Source: an uncultured Oscillospiraceae bacterium
Lineage (GTDB): Bacteria; Bacillota; Clostridia; Oscillospirales; Acutalibacteraceae
Direction of reading: 5' to 3'
Length of the DNA stretch: 64,000 nucleotides
Assembly: GCA_902490735.1 (NCBI GenBank)
Contig: CABUFC010000005.1
Location: forward strand, 1 to 64,000
Made by a program: the position numbers and the translations under genes. The notes under the pieces were generated by a model, which saw only the letters and a list, made by a program, of their open reading frames with translations, was not told the DNA's origin and ran no database searches. Below are positions 1 through 7,996 of the stretch, in pieces (within the stretch, counting starts at the first letter, position 1; every line of letters begins with the position of its first letter).

Positions 1-53
1 CTTAAGCGGAAAACAACCGCTCAAAACCTAATCATCCTTATGTGAATGCGCCC
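1..53 (-). repeat. Partial copy (A) of a ~275 bp terminator-associated repeat
   Basis: The first 53 bases match, base for base, the last 53 bases of the full copy at 43033-43306 and the inverted start of the copy at 50213-50487. The rest lies left of the window. The element ends in the terminal inverted repeat that reads GGGCGCATTCACA from outside inwards. It is followed by AAGCCCTC and a run of seven T, which looks like the 3' arm and U-tract of the terminator downstream of rex. Function is unknown; see the two complete copies. Confidence 0.85.
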
Positions 54-66
54 AAGCCCTCTTTTT

Positions 67-696
67 TTATTTATTTTTCATTTGGTAGCGAAGCGTCATC
101 ATACTGTCGCTTAAATGCACGTTTTCGACTATAACACCCTCATGGTTTACAGCGATATCGTAATGCGTAAAATTCCAAAATCCTCGAACACCAAGTGCAA
201 TAAGCTCTTCGACAACATTTTTTGCCGCTTCTTTTGGTATGCAAAGAATGGCGATAGTCGGTTTTTGCTCGCGGCAAAACTCTTCTAAAACCGTCATGTT
301 TCTTACCGGTATCTCTCCTAAAATCGAGCCTGCAAGGGCTTCGTTTTTATCGAAAATACCAATAAGCTTAAAGCCGTAGTCCTCAAACTTCATATGCACG
401 CTTAGTGCTTTTCCGAGATTGCCAGCCCCGATTAATACCGCCTTGGCAACATCCTTTAGCCCTAAAATTTTTGATATTGATTCGTGCAAATCAACAACAT
501 TGTAACCAAAGCCCTGCTGGCCGAACCCGCCAAAACAATTCAAATCCTGTCTTATTTGGCTGGCGGTAAGACCCATACGTTTTGCGAGTTCACCTGAAGA
601 AATTCTTTGAACATTTTCAGAAATAAGCTCTCCTAAAAAACGATAATAGCGCGGCAAACGTTTAATGACATTTGGAGAAATTGCGTTAGAAGTCAT
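67..696 (-). CDS. rex: Redox-sensing transcriptional repressor Rex
   Basis: Rex senses the NADH/NAD+ ratio in the cytoplasm and represses fermentation and reoxidation genes when NADH is low. The 209-residue protein has the usual family length. It has an N-terminal winged helix (about residues 10-80, with the SGELAKRMGLTASQIRQDL helix-turn-helix) followed by a Rossmann domain carrying GAGNLGKAL (about residue 91) and the late FWNFTHYDI segment that is typical of Rex. An AAGGGGTGG ribosome site precedes the ATG. It is the last gene of a minus-strand run after aconitase and isocitrate dehydrogenase, so the redox regulator is co-transcribed with NADPH-producing TCA steps. No clear TTGTTAA-type Rex operator was seen in front of genes in this window. 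Confidence 0.96.
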   Translation of the reverse strand: MTSNAISPNVIKRLPRYYRFLGELISENVQRISSGELAKRMGLTASQIRQDLNCFGGFGQQGFGYNVVDLHESISKILGLKDVAKAVLIGAGNLGKALSVHMKFEDYGFKLIGIFDKNEALAGSILGEIPVRNMTVLEEFCREQKPTIAILCIPKEAAKNVVEELIALGVRGFWNFTHYDIAVNHEGVIVENVHLSDSMMTLRYQMKNK

Positions 697-710
697 TTTA
701 CCACCCCTTT

Positions 711-1919
711 TTAAATCAGTTTTTCAAGATTTGATTTTATACTTGCTATAAATTCCTCTGTGCCAACGGAACGCTTGTTTTCTATAGTCGATAGCCTAAA
801 TAAGTCGCCCGTCATAACACCGCTTTCAATGGTATTGATAGTTGCCTTTTCAAGCTTTTTGGCAAAATCCTGCAATTCTTTGTTGCCATCAATTTCGCCG
901 CGCTTGTTTAAAGCGCCGGTCCATGCAAAAATGGTGGCAACGCTGTTTGTAGAAGTAGGTATGCCCTTTAAATATTTATAATAATGAAGTGTTACCGTAC
1001 CGTGAGCCGCTTCGTATTCGTATACGCCATCGGGCGAGACAAGCACGCTGGTCATCATACCGAGGCTTCCAAAGGCTGTAGCAATCATATCGGACATAAC
1101 GTCGCCGTCATAATTTTTGCAGGCCCAAATAAAGCCGCCGCTTGAGCGAATAACCCTTGCAACCGCATCGTCAATTAAAGTATAAAAATAGGAAATGCCT
1201 GCTTTTTCAAAAAGCTCGCGGTATTCTTCCTCGTAAATTTCGTAGAAAATATCTTTAAAGCGGTGGTCGTATATTTTGCTTATTGTATCTTTTGAAGAAA
1301 ACCACAGCTCCATTTTTTCGTCCAAAGCATAATTAAAGCAGGCTCTTGCAAAAGAAGCAATACTGTCATCCAAATTATGAATGCCCTGTACTACGCCGTC
1401 ACAGGCGTAATCGTGGATAAGCTTTCTTGTTTCGTTGCCGTTTTTATCGGTAACTACTATTTCCGCTTTGCTTCCCTTTTTAACTCTAAGCTCGGTGTTT
1501 TTGTAAATATCGCCGTAAGCGTGACGCGCAATTGCTATAGGCTTTGTCCAGCTTGGAATGTACGGATCTATTCCCTTTACGGTAATGGGTTTTCTAAACA
1601 CTGTACCGTCAAGAATGGCCCTTATCGTGCCGTTAGGGCTTTTCCACATTTCTTTAAGATTATATTCTTTAACGCGCTGAGCGTTAGGCGTTATGGTGGC
1701 GCACTTTACCGCGACACCGTATTTTTTTGTAGCTATGGCAGAATCGACCGTTACTTGATCGTCGGTCGCGTTGCGATTTTCAAGTCCCAAATCGTAATAT
1801 TCGGTTACAAGATCAACATAAGGAACAATCAGCTCGTCCTTTATCATCTTCCAAATTACGCGAGTCATTTCATCGCCGTCCATCTCGACTAACGGCGTGG
1901 TCATTTCAATCTTTTGCAT
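711..1919 (-). CDS. icd: NADP-dependent isocitrate dehydrogenase (eukaryotic-like type)
   Basis: Oxidatively decarboxylates isocitrate to 2-oxoglutarate with NADP+ in the cytoplasm, feeding glutamate synthesis. The 402-residue length and motifs match the subfamily shared with eukaryotic IDH1/2 rather than the E. coli type: MDGDEMTRVIW at the N-terminus, TITPNAQRV, SPNGTIR (substrate binding), the metal-binding DDAVARVIRSSGGF region, YDGDVMSD and the cofactor segment EAAHGTVT. The start has TAGGAG seven bases upstream. It lies 8 bases after aconitase and 14 bases before rex. With aconitase and the citrate synthase at 52.2 kb it completes citrate to 2-oxoglutarate. Confidence 0.97.
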   Translation of the reverse strand: MQKIEMTTPLVEMDGDEMTRVIWKMIKDELIVPYVDLVTEYYDLGLENRNATDDQVTVDSAIATKKYGVAVKCATITPNAQRVKEYNLKEMWKSPNGTIRAILDGTVFRKPITVKGIDPYIPSWTKPIAIARHAYGDIYKNTELRVKKGSKAEIVVTDKNGNETRKLIHDYACDGVVQGIHNLDDSIASFARACFNYALDEKMELWFSSKDTISKIYDHRFKDIFYEIYEEEYRELFEKAGISYFYTLIDDAVARVIRSSGGFIWACKNYDGDVMSDMIATAFGSLGMMTSVLVSPDGVYEYEAAHGTVTLHYYKYLKGIPTSTNSVATIFAWTGALNKRGEIDGNKELQDFAKKLEKATINTIESGVMTGDLFRLSTIENKRSVGTEEFIASIKSNLEKLI

Positions 1920-1927
1920 AATTTCTC

Positions 1928-3847
1928 CTATTGCTTGCTTTTTGTATAGTTTAAAAGTCCACCTTTTATCATTATATCCGCTTCTCTGCCGGATAATCCG
2001 GACACTACGGTATATTCTTCTTTTTTGGTCAGGTTTTTAAGGACTATCTCGCCGCGGATGCTTTCTATTGTATCGCAAAGTTTTAATTCGTCGAACTGAG
2101 AAATACGGTCATAATCGGCAGAGTTTTTAAATGTAAGCGGTAAAATTCCGGCATTTACAAGGTTTGCGGCGTGGATTCTGGCAAAAGATTTCGCAATTAC
2201 AGCACGAATGCCTAAGTAAAGCGGAACAAGCGCGGCGTGCTCACGGGAAGAACCCTGCCCGTAGTTTTCGCCGCCAATAATAATTCCGCCACCGTATTTT
2301 TCACAGTTTTCGGGGAATTTTGTATCGCAAATATTAAAACAGAATTTAGATAAATACGGAATGTTTGAGCGATACGGCAAAATTTTAGCGCCGGCCGGCA
2401 TTATATGGTCGGTTGTAATATTATCCCCAACTTTAAGCACAGCAACAGCTTTTATATCGTTTTTAAGCGGCTCTGCTTTCGGGAAAGGTTTAATATTAGG
2501 GCCTCGAAGTATTTCAACATCGTTATTTTCGGGTGCCGGAGCATCTATAAGATTGTCATTAATTAAGAATTCTCGCGGCAGCTTAATCGGCTTTATTTCC
2601 GGCAGTTTTCTCGGATCTGTTATAACGCCAAATAAGGCGGCTGCCGCGGCGGTTTCGGGAGAAACCAAATATACGCCGGCGTCGGCAGTGCCGCTTCTGC
2701 CCATAAAATTGCGGTTAAAGGTTCTAAGCGACACGCCCTTAGAGTTTGGCGACTGGCCCATTCCTATGCACGGACCGCACGCGCACTCTAAAATTCTAGC
2801 TCCCGAAGCTATAATTTTGCTTAACGCGCCGCAGTCTGCCAGCATATTAAGCACCTGCTTTGAACCCGGGGCAATTCCTACGCTTACAGTAGGGCATACG
2901 GTTTTACCGTCAAGTATTTCCGCAACCTTAAGCATATCGAGCAAGGAAGAGTTTGTGCAGCTGCCAATTAACACCTGATCGACCTTTTGGCCTTTAAGCG
3001 ACTCTACCGTGCACACATTATCAGGGCTGTGAGGCTGTGCGCACAAAGGTTCTAAGGAAGAAAGATCTACGGTTATTTCTTTATCGTAAACTGCATCTTC
3101 ATCGGAATAAAGTTCCATAAAAACTTCTTCTCGTTTTTCGGCTTTTAAAAATTCTTTTGTAATTTTATCGGACGGGAAAATAGAGGTGGTGGCGCCAAGC
3201 TCGGCACCCATATTGGTAATTGTAGCACGTTCCGGAACAGACAGGGTTTTAACCCCTTCGCCCGCGTATTCGACAATATATCCCACGCCGCCTTTTACGG
3301 AAAGTTTGCGCAAAACATCTAAAATTACATCTTTTGCGGTAACAAACGGTGAAAGCTTGCCTGTAAGGTTAACCCTTAACATTTTGGGCATGGTTATATG
3401 GTATTCTCCGCCGCCCATGGCAACTGCTACGTCCATACCGCCGGCACCGAATGCAAGCATTCCTATGCCGCCGCCTGTTGGAGTATGAGAATCGGAGCCT
3501 ATTAAGGTTTTGCCGGGCGCAGAAAAGCGCTCAAGATGAATTTGGTGGCATATGCCGTTACCGGGGTGCGAGTAATATATGCCGTGCTTTTTTGCCATGC
3601 TTTGTATAAAGCGATGATCGTCGGCATTTTCGAAACCGGTTTGAAGGGTGTTATGGTCTATGTAAGCTACCGAGCGCTCGGTTTTAACGCGTGGCACGCC
3701 CATAGCTTCAAATTCAAGATATGCCATTGTTCCGGTAGCGTCCTGGGTTAAGGTTTGGTCTATTTTTAAACCAATATCGCTTCCCGGTATCATTTCACCG
3801 GATACAAGATGATTTTTTATTATTTTTTGCGCTATTGTAAGTCCCAT
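1928..3847 (-). CDS. Aconitate hydratase
   Basis: Interconverts citrate and isocitrate through a [4Fe-4S] cluster. The 639-residue protein matches the shorter bacterial/Aquifex-type aconitase rather than the ~890-residue AcnA. Cluster-ligand motifs are present: GSCTNSS (about residue 295) and CACGPCIGMG (about residues 355-364). The swivel domain begins near residue 460 and carries GENYGQGSSREHAA and the KSFARIHAANLVNAGILPL segment. The ribosome site overlaps the end of aspS (GAGGAATAA then AATG), so it is translationally coupled to the upstream gene. Confidence 0.96.
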   Translation of the reverse strand: MGLTIAQKIIKNHLVSGEMIPGSDIGLKIDQTLTQDATGTMAYLEFEAMGVPRVKTERSVAYIDHNTLQTGFENADDHRFIQSMAKKHGIYYSHPGNGICHQIHLERFSAPGKTLIGSDSHTPTGGGIGMLAFGAGGMDVAVAMGGGEYHITMPKMLRVNLTGKLSPFVTAKDVILDVLRKLSVKGGVGYIVEYAGEGVKTLSVPERATITNMGAELGATTSIFPSDKITKEFLKAEKREEVFMELYSDEDAVYDKEITVDLSSLEPLCAQPHSPDNVCTVESLKGQKVDQVLIGSCTNSSLLDMLKVAEILDGKTVCPTVSVGIAPGSKQVLNMLADCGALSKIIASGARILECACGPCIGMGQSPNSKGVSLRTFNRNFMGRSGTADAGVYLVSPETAAAAALFGVITDPRKLPEIKPIKLPREFLINDNLIDAPAPENNDVEILRGPNIKPFPKAEPLKNDIKAVAVLKVGDNITTDHIMPAGAKILPYRSNIPYLSKFCFNICDTKFPENCEKYGGGIIIGGENYGQGSSREHAALVPLYLGIRAVIAKSFARIHAANLVNAGILPLTFKNSADYDRISQFDELKLCDTIESIRGEIVLKNLTKKEEYTVVSGLSGREADIMIKGGLLNYTKSKQ

Positions 3848-3848
3848 T

Positions 3849-5639
3849 TTATTCCTCTTGATTATTGATTATTGCTAAATTCAGTTCATCCAACTGATTT
3901 TTGTCCACCGTGCCGGGAGCGCCGCTCATGGGCTCGGAAGCGTTTTGCAGTTTAGGAAACGCTATAACATCCCTTATATTGTCGGTATTGAGCATTAACA
4001 TACAAAGCCTGTCAAGCCCTAAGCCGAAGCCGCCGTGCGGCGGAGGCCCAAAGCGAAAAGCGTTTGTTAAAAAGCCGAATTTTTGCGCGGCTTCCTCTTC
4101 ACTAAGCCCTAACGCCTTAAACATTTTCTTTTGAAGGTCGGGTCGCGTAATTCGAATAGAGCCTGAAGACAGTTCTATACCGTTTAATACAAGGTCGTAT
4201 GCTTTGGCAAATACCTTTTCGGGGTCGCTTTCCAAATACTGCTCGCATGTATCAAGCGGAGCGGTAAACGGATGATGCATTGCAACGTATTTACCTTCGT
4301 CTTCATCGTACTCAAAAAACGGAAATTCGGTAATCCACAAAAAGTTCCATTTATCTTTAGGTATTATATCAAGCTTGTTGGCAACTATAAGTCTTAATGC
4401 ACCAAGTACGCTTAAAACCGTCTTTTTGCGGTCGGCAACAAGAAGCGCTACGTCGCCCTTTTTAAGCCCAAGTTTTTCTAATATTAAATTAAAGCATTCA
4501 TCGGTTAAAAACTTTTTAAAGGGGCTTGACGGTTCATCTTCGGCGTATCTTATAAACGCAAGGCCTTTAGCGCCTATACCTTTTGCGTGATCCGAAAGCT
4601 TGTCTATTTCTTTGCGCGTCAAAATTTCCGTGGCATTATTGGCTACAATCGCTCTAACCGTTCCTCCGTTTTTAACTGTATCTGAAAATACAGAAAATCC
4701 GCAATCTGTTACCTCTTTTGAAATATCGATTATTTTCATGTCAAAGCGGGTGTCCGGCTTGTCGGATCCGTAATTTTCCATAGCGTCAACATATTTCATA
4801 CGCGGAAGCGGCAGAGGAATGTCAACACCCAAAACGTTTTTAAACAGATAAGAGATGTATCCCTCGCCGATCTTCAAAACATCTTCAACATCTACAAAGG
4901 ACATCTCCACATCGACCTGCGTAAATTCCGGCTGACGGTCGGCCCTAAGGTCCTCGTCGCGGTAGCAGCGGGCTATTTGCATATATCTGTCAAACCCTGA
5001 AAGCATTAAAAGCTGTTTATATATCTGCGGCGACTGCGGAAGCGCATAAAAGCAGCCGTCGTGAATGCGGGAAGGCACTAAATAGTCCCTCGCGCCTTCC
5101 GGAGTCGATTTTATAAGGGTTGGCGTTTCGATTTCGATAAAACCGTTGTTGTCAAAATAATCTCTTGTTGCTTTCGTAATTTTATGGCGCATCAAAATAT
5201 TATTTTGCAGTACGGGACGGCGAAGGTCAAGGTATCTGTATTTAAGCCTTAATTCTTCTTTTGCGCCGGTATTATCCAAAATTTCAAAGGGCGTAGTTTC
5301 ACTAACAGCCAGTACGTCGAGTTTTGTTACGGCAATTTCAATATCACCTGTAGGAATTTCGTGGTTTTTACTGCTGCGCTCGCGAACTTCTCCCTTTGCC
5401 ATTATTACGGCTTCGGTTCTAAGCGCAAAGGCCTTATCAAAAACCGATTTTTCGGTGTGCTCGTCAAAGGCAAGCTGTACTATTCCCGTACGGTCGCGAA
5501 GATCGATAAATATAAGTCCTCCAAGGTCACGGTTGCGTGCAACCCAGCCGCAAACTACCGCCTCTTGGCCTTTGTCCGAAAGTCTGAATTCCCCGCAATA
5601 TTTTGTTCTGCGGGCATTTTTTAATACATCCAATTCCAT
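3849..5639 (-). CDS. aspS: Aspartyl-tRNA synthetase
   Basis: Charges tRNA(Asp) with aspartate. The protein shows the N-terminal OB-fold anticodon domain (VCGWVARNRDLGGLIFIDLRDRTGIVQL), class II motif 2 (FRDEDLRADRQPEFTQVD, read as CYRDEDLR...) and motif 3 near the C-terminus (GFGLGLDRL), plus the bacterial GAD insertion. I start it at the second in-frame ATG, giving 596 residues, because AAAGGA lies correctly upstream of it. The upstream ATG would extend into mgsA and has no such site. It sits in an operon between mgsA and aconitase with almost no spacing. Confidence 0.95.
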   Translation of the reverse strand: MELDVLKNARRTKYCGEFRLSDKGQEAVVCGWVARNRDLGGLIFIDLRDRTGIVQLAFDEHTEKSVFDKAFALRTEAVIMAKGEVRERSSKNHEIPTGDIEIAVTKLDVLAVSETTPFEILDNTGAKEELRLKYRYLDLRRPVLQNNILMRHKITKATRDYFDNNGFIEIETPTLIKSTPEGARDYLVPSRIHDGCFYALPQSPQIYKQLLMLSGFDRYMQIARCYRDEDLRADRQPEFTQVDVEMSFVDVEDVLKIGEGYISYLFKNVLGVDIPLPLPRMKYVDAMENYGSDKPDTRFDMKIIDISKEVTDCGFSVFSDTVKNGGTVRAIVANNATEILTRKEIDKLSDHAKGIGAKGLAFIRYAEDEPSSPFKKFLTDECFNLILEKLGLKKGDVALLVADRKKTVLSVLGALRLIVANKLDIIPKDKWNFLWITEFPFFEYDEDEGKYVAMHHPFTAPLDTCEQYLESDPEKVFAKAYDLVLNGIELSSGSIRITRPDLQKKMFKALGLSEEEAAQKFGFLTNAFRFGPPPHGGFGLGLDRLCMLMLNTDNIRDVIAFPKLQNASEPMSGAPGTVDKNQLDELNLAIINNQEE

Positions 5640-5641
5640 TT

Positions 5642-6043
5642 TTATCTGTCCTTTATTATATCTCGCCATTCAAGGTCGCCGCGCTCAAGTCCGTGTATTA
5701 AAATTTCTGCGGTGGCTATATTTGTAGCTACAGGAATATTATGAACATCACAAAGTCCTAAAAGAACCTTTTCGTCCGGCTCTGAGGGCTTAGGATTTAA
5801 AGGATCGCGAAAAATCAGCAAAAGGTCTATCTCGTCACAGCTTATTCTGCTTGCAATCTGCTGTGCGCCCCCCTGTTTTCCGCTTAAGCATTTATGTATA
5901 GTAAGCCCCGTAGCGTCGGCCACAAGCTTCCCTGTTGTGCCTGTAGCATATAAATTGTGACGGCTTAAAACACCGCAATAAGCAATGCAAAACTGAACCA
6001 TGAGCTCCTTTTTTGCATCGTGGGCTATAAGCGCTATATTCAT
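5642..6043 (-). CDS. mgsA: Methylglyoxal synthase
   Basis: Converts dihydroxyacetone phosphate to methylglyoxal and phosphate, a bypass that relieves sugar-phosphate overload. The 133-residue protein has the full MGS-like fold with the N-terminal IALIAHDAKK, the phosphate-binding ATGTTGK segment, GGAQQIA and the diagnostic FRDPLNPKPSEPD loop. CAAGGAG precedes the ATG. The pairing with a MinD-type gene just upstream is common in Clostridia, where mgsA often follows the min genes. Confidence 0.96.
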   Translation of the reverse strand: MNIALIAHDAKKELMVQFCIAYCGVLSRHNLYATGTTGKLVADATGLTIHKCLSGKQGGAQQIASRISCDEIDLLLIFRDPLNPKPSEPDEKVLLGLCDVHNIPVATNIATAEILIHGLERGDLEWRDIIKDR

Positions 6044-6058
6044 ATTAAAAACTCCTTG

Positions 6059-6790
6059 TTAAATTTTTTTAAGCTTTGGCAGCGGCAAATACCGGCCTTT
6101 AATGCGGTCACATATACGTTCGACAGCGGCAGCAGCGGCAGAGCTATATGGCATTGCTTTGCCAAAGCTCAGCTTTAATACATTATTGTCATAAGGTACA
6201 ATGCCTATAAGCCTTGCGCCGGAGCCATCTATCATATCGTCAATCGTTATACGGATCTCGCGGTTTTTACGGGATTTTAAAGCTTTATAATCAAACTGGT
6301 TAATTATAAGTCTTACATCTGAAAAATCGTTATTATGCAAATCGGAAGACATTGCGCCTGCATCGTTTATAGATACGGCGGAAGGTTGTGCAACAACAAA
6401 AAATTCGGTGGTTTTTGGAAGCTGTTTTATTTCGTCAAACAGTCTGCCTGCCGGAAAATCGATTATTATGTAATCGTATTCTTCGCACGCTTCGTTTAAA
6501 AACACTCGAAATAAGGATAAATCTATAGGACTGTCCGGTGCACAAATATAATATAAGCCTTCATTTATATGCTTTATTACTTCATTGGGCTCTTTTAATT
6601 TTAAAAGTAAATCTTTTAAATTAAATAAAGCTTCCGTGTTCCCTAAAATAATATCAAGCGTATTAAAGCCAACATCCATGTCTATTAAAAGCACCTTATT
6701 TTGTCGCGAAAGTGCTCTTGATGCCATAACCGATATGCTGGATTTTCCTACGCCGCCTTTTCCGGAAACAAACGCTAAAACCCTTCCCAT
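6059..6790 (-). CDS. MinD/ParA-family P-loop ATPase
   Basis: A 243-residue ATPase of the MinD/ParA family. It has the deviant Walker A KGGVGKSS near residue 11, the signature DMDVGFNTLD (Walker A') and YDYIIIDFPAG (Walker B). MinD places the division septum by recruiting MinC to the membrane. Here, however, neither minC nor minE is adjacent, and the C-terminus (KGRYLPLPKLKKI) is not an obvious amphipathic membrane-targeting helix, so a different cargo is possible. First gene of the operon, with a near-consensus promoter and TTAGGAG ribosome site. MinD is the best guess; the family is certain. Confidence 0.85.
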   Translation of the reverse strand: MGRVLAFVSGKGGVGKSSISVMASRALSRQNKVLLIDMDVGFNTLDIILGNTEALFNLKDLLLKLKEPNEVIKHINEGLYYICAPDSPIDLSLFRVFLNEACEEYDYIIIDFPAGRLFDEIKQLPKTTEFFVVAQPSAVSINDAGAMSSDLHNNDFSDVRLIINQFDYKALKSRKNREIRITIDDMIDGSGARLIGIVPYDNNVLKLSFGKAMPYSSAAAAAVERICDRIKGRYLPLPKLKKI

Positions 6791-6841
6791 AATTTCTCCT
6801 AATAGATAAATACTACCCGATTTTACAATAATATATAAATA

Positions 6842-6870
6842 ATACTATCATATTTAGTATTTAATGTCAA
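6842..6870 (-). promoter_or_regulatory. Promoter of the minD-mgsA-aspS-acn-icd-rex operon, with an inverted repeat
   Basis: Read on the minus strand: -35 TTGACA, a 17 bp spacer and -10 TAGTAT, about 50 bases before the ATG. A 7+7 bp inverted repeat AATACTA/TAGTATT with a 7-base centre covers the spacer and the -10 box (6841-6861), a good position for a repressor. The regulator is unknown and the motif does not resemble a Rex site. Confidence 0.75.
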
Positions 6871-6998
6871 GAAAACCGGGGTGGTTATTTAAAGCCGCCT
6901 TTTTTAAAATAAACTTTGAGTATTTTAAAGAAAAATGGCGTTTTTAAAAGAAATTAAAAGAAAAATAATTAAAAGTTTATTTTTATCCACGAAAACTG

Positions 6999-7027
6999 TT
7001 GACAGGCTATTTATTATGTGCTAAAAT
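6999..7027 (+). promoter_or_regulatory. Promoter of rplM-rpsI
   Basis: TTGACA, a 17 bp spacer and TAAAAT, with a predicted start near 7034. This leaves a leader of only about 28 bases before the rplM ATG, too short for a large ribosomal-protein autoregulatory leader. The 6791-6998 stretch between this promoter and the divergent minD promoter is AT-rich and holds nothing else I recognise. Confidence 0.85.
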
Positions 7028-7061
7028 AGTTTTCGCTCATAAAATTAAGGAGGAAAAATAT

Positions 7062-7490
7062 ATGTCAACATATATGGCAAAAGCTTCTGAAATAGAACGC
7101 AAATGGTATATTATTGACGCAGCCGGCAAACCGCTCGGACGTGTTGCCGCTAAAGCTGCTGATATTTTAAGGGGCAAAGTAAAACCCGAATTTACTCCCC
7201 ACGTTGACTGCGGCGATTTTGTAATTATCATCAACGCAAAAGACGCCGTGCTTACAGGTAATAAACTTGAGAAAAAGCATTATTACCATCATTCGGGATA
7301 TATTGGCGGATTAAAGGATATAAATTATAAAACTTTAATGGCCGAAAAACCGGAATTTGCTATGCAAAAAGCGGTTAATGGTATGATTCCGGACACTACT
7401 ATCGGTCGCAAAGCCATGACCAGACTTCGTGTATATGCAGGCGCCGAGCACAAAAACGCCGCGCAAAAACCTGAAGTTATTGAATTTTAA
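7062..7490 (+). CDS. rplM: 50S ribosomal protein L13
   Basis: Early-assembling large-subunit protein. The 142 residues from this ATG match the family: KWYIIDAAGKPLGRVAAKAADIL, DFVIIINA, the HSGYIGGLK segment and the MIPDTTIGRKAMTRLRVYAG signature. A perfect AAGGAGG lies seven bases upstream. The frame is open further upstream through the promoter, but that extension is not protein-like. Co-transcribed with rpsI 17 bases downstream, the universal L13-S9 pair. Confidence 0.98.
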   Translation: MSTYMAKASEIERKWYIIDAAGKPLGRVAAKAADILRGKVKPEFTPHVDCGDFVIIINAKDAVLTGNKLEKKHYYHHSGYIGGLKDINYKTLMAEKPEFAMQKAVNGMIPDTTIGRKAMTRLRVYAGAEHKNAAQKPEVIEF

Positions 7491-7507
7491 GAAGGGAGAC
7501 AGAATAA

Positions 7508-7906
7508 ATGTTTGAAGGAAAGCCTTATTTTTACGGCACCGGCAGAAGAAAAAGCTCTGTCGCCCGTGTAAGAGTATACAACGGTACCGGCAAAATCACA
7601 ATTAACGGACGCGATATTGACGATTATTTTGGTCTTGAAACATTAAAACTAATTGTCCACCAGCCGTTAAATTTAACCGAAACCGAGGGTAAGTTTGATA
7701 TTGTTGCCAACGTTTCCGGCGGCGGTGTTACAGGCCAGGCCGGCGCTATTCGCCACGGTATTGCAAGAGCATTGCTTTTAGCGGATGAATCGTTTAGACC
7801 CATCCTTAAAAAAGCAGGACTGCTTACTCGTGACCCACGTATGAAAGAGCGTAAGAAATACGGTCTTAAAGGCGCCCGTCGTGCACCTCAGTTTAGCAAG
7901 AGATAA
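7508..7906 (+). CDS. rpsI: 30S ribosomal protein S9
   Basis: Small-subunit head protein whose C-terminal tail reaches the P site. The 132 residues carry GTGRRKSSVARVR near the start, GGGVTGQAGAIRHGIARALL in the middle and the basic tail DPRMKERKKYGLKGARRAPQFSKR, all diagnostic. The ribosome site is GAAGGGAG. A terminator follows 14 bases after the stop. Confidence 0.98.
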   Translation: MFEGKPYFYGTGRRKSSVARVRVYNGTGKITINGRDIDDYFGLETLKLIVHQPLNLTETEGKFDIVANVSGGGVTGQAGAIRHGIARALLLADESFRPILKKAGLLTRDPRMKERKKYGLKGARRAPQFSKR

Positions 7907-7920
7907 CAATCACCAATTAA

Positions 7921-7950
7921 AAAGCCCGATTTTTTCGGGCTTTATTTTTT
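7921..7950 (+). terminator. Intrinsic terminator of rplM-rpsI
   Basis: A 9 bp stem AAAGCCCGA/TCGGGCTTT with a short T loop, followed by ATTTTTTTC. Confidence 0.92.
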
Positions 7951-7996
7951 TCTTTGTTTGTATTATAATAATAAAAAAGCATAAGTGAGGGAGAGT

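Noticed and set aside
6028..6790. A complete minCDE cell-division cluster
   Set aside because: Only the MinD-type ATPase is present; neighbouring genes are mgsA and aspS, with no MinC or MinE-like frame.
6999..7061. Longer L13 protein starting at 6999
   Set aside because: The extension covers the promoter and ribosome site and does not match L13 N-termini; the ATG at 7062 has a perfect ribosome site.
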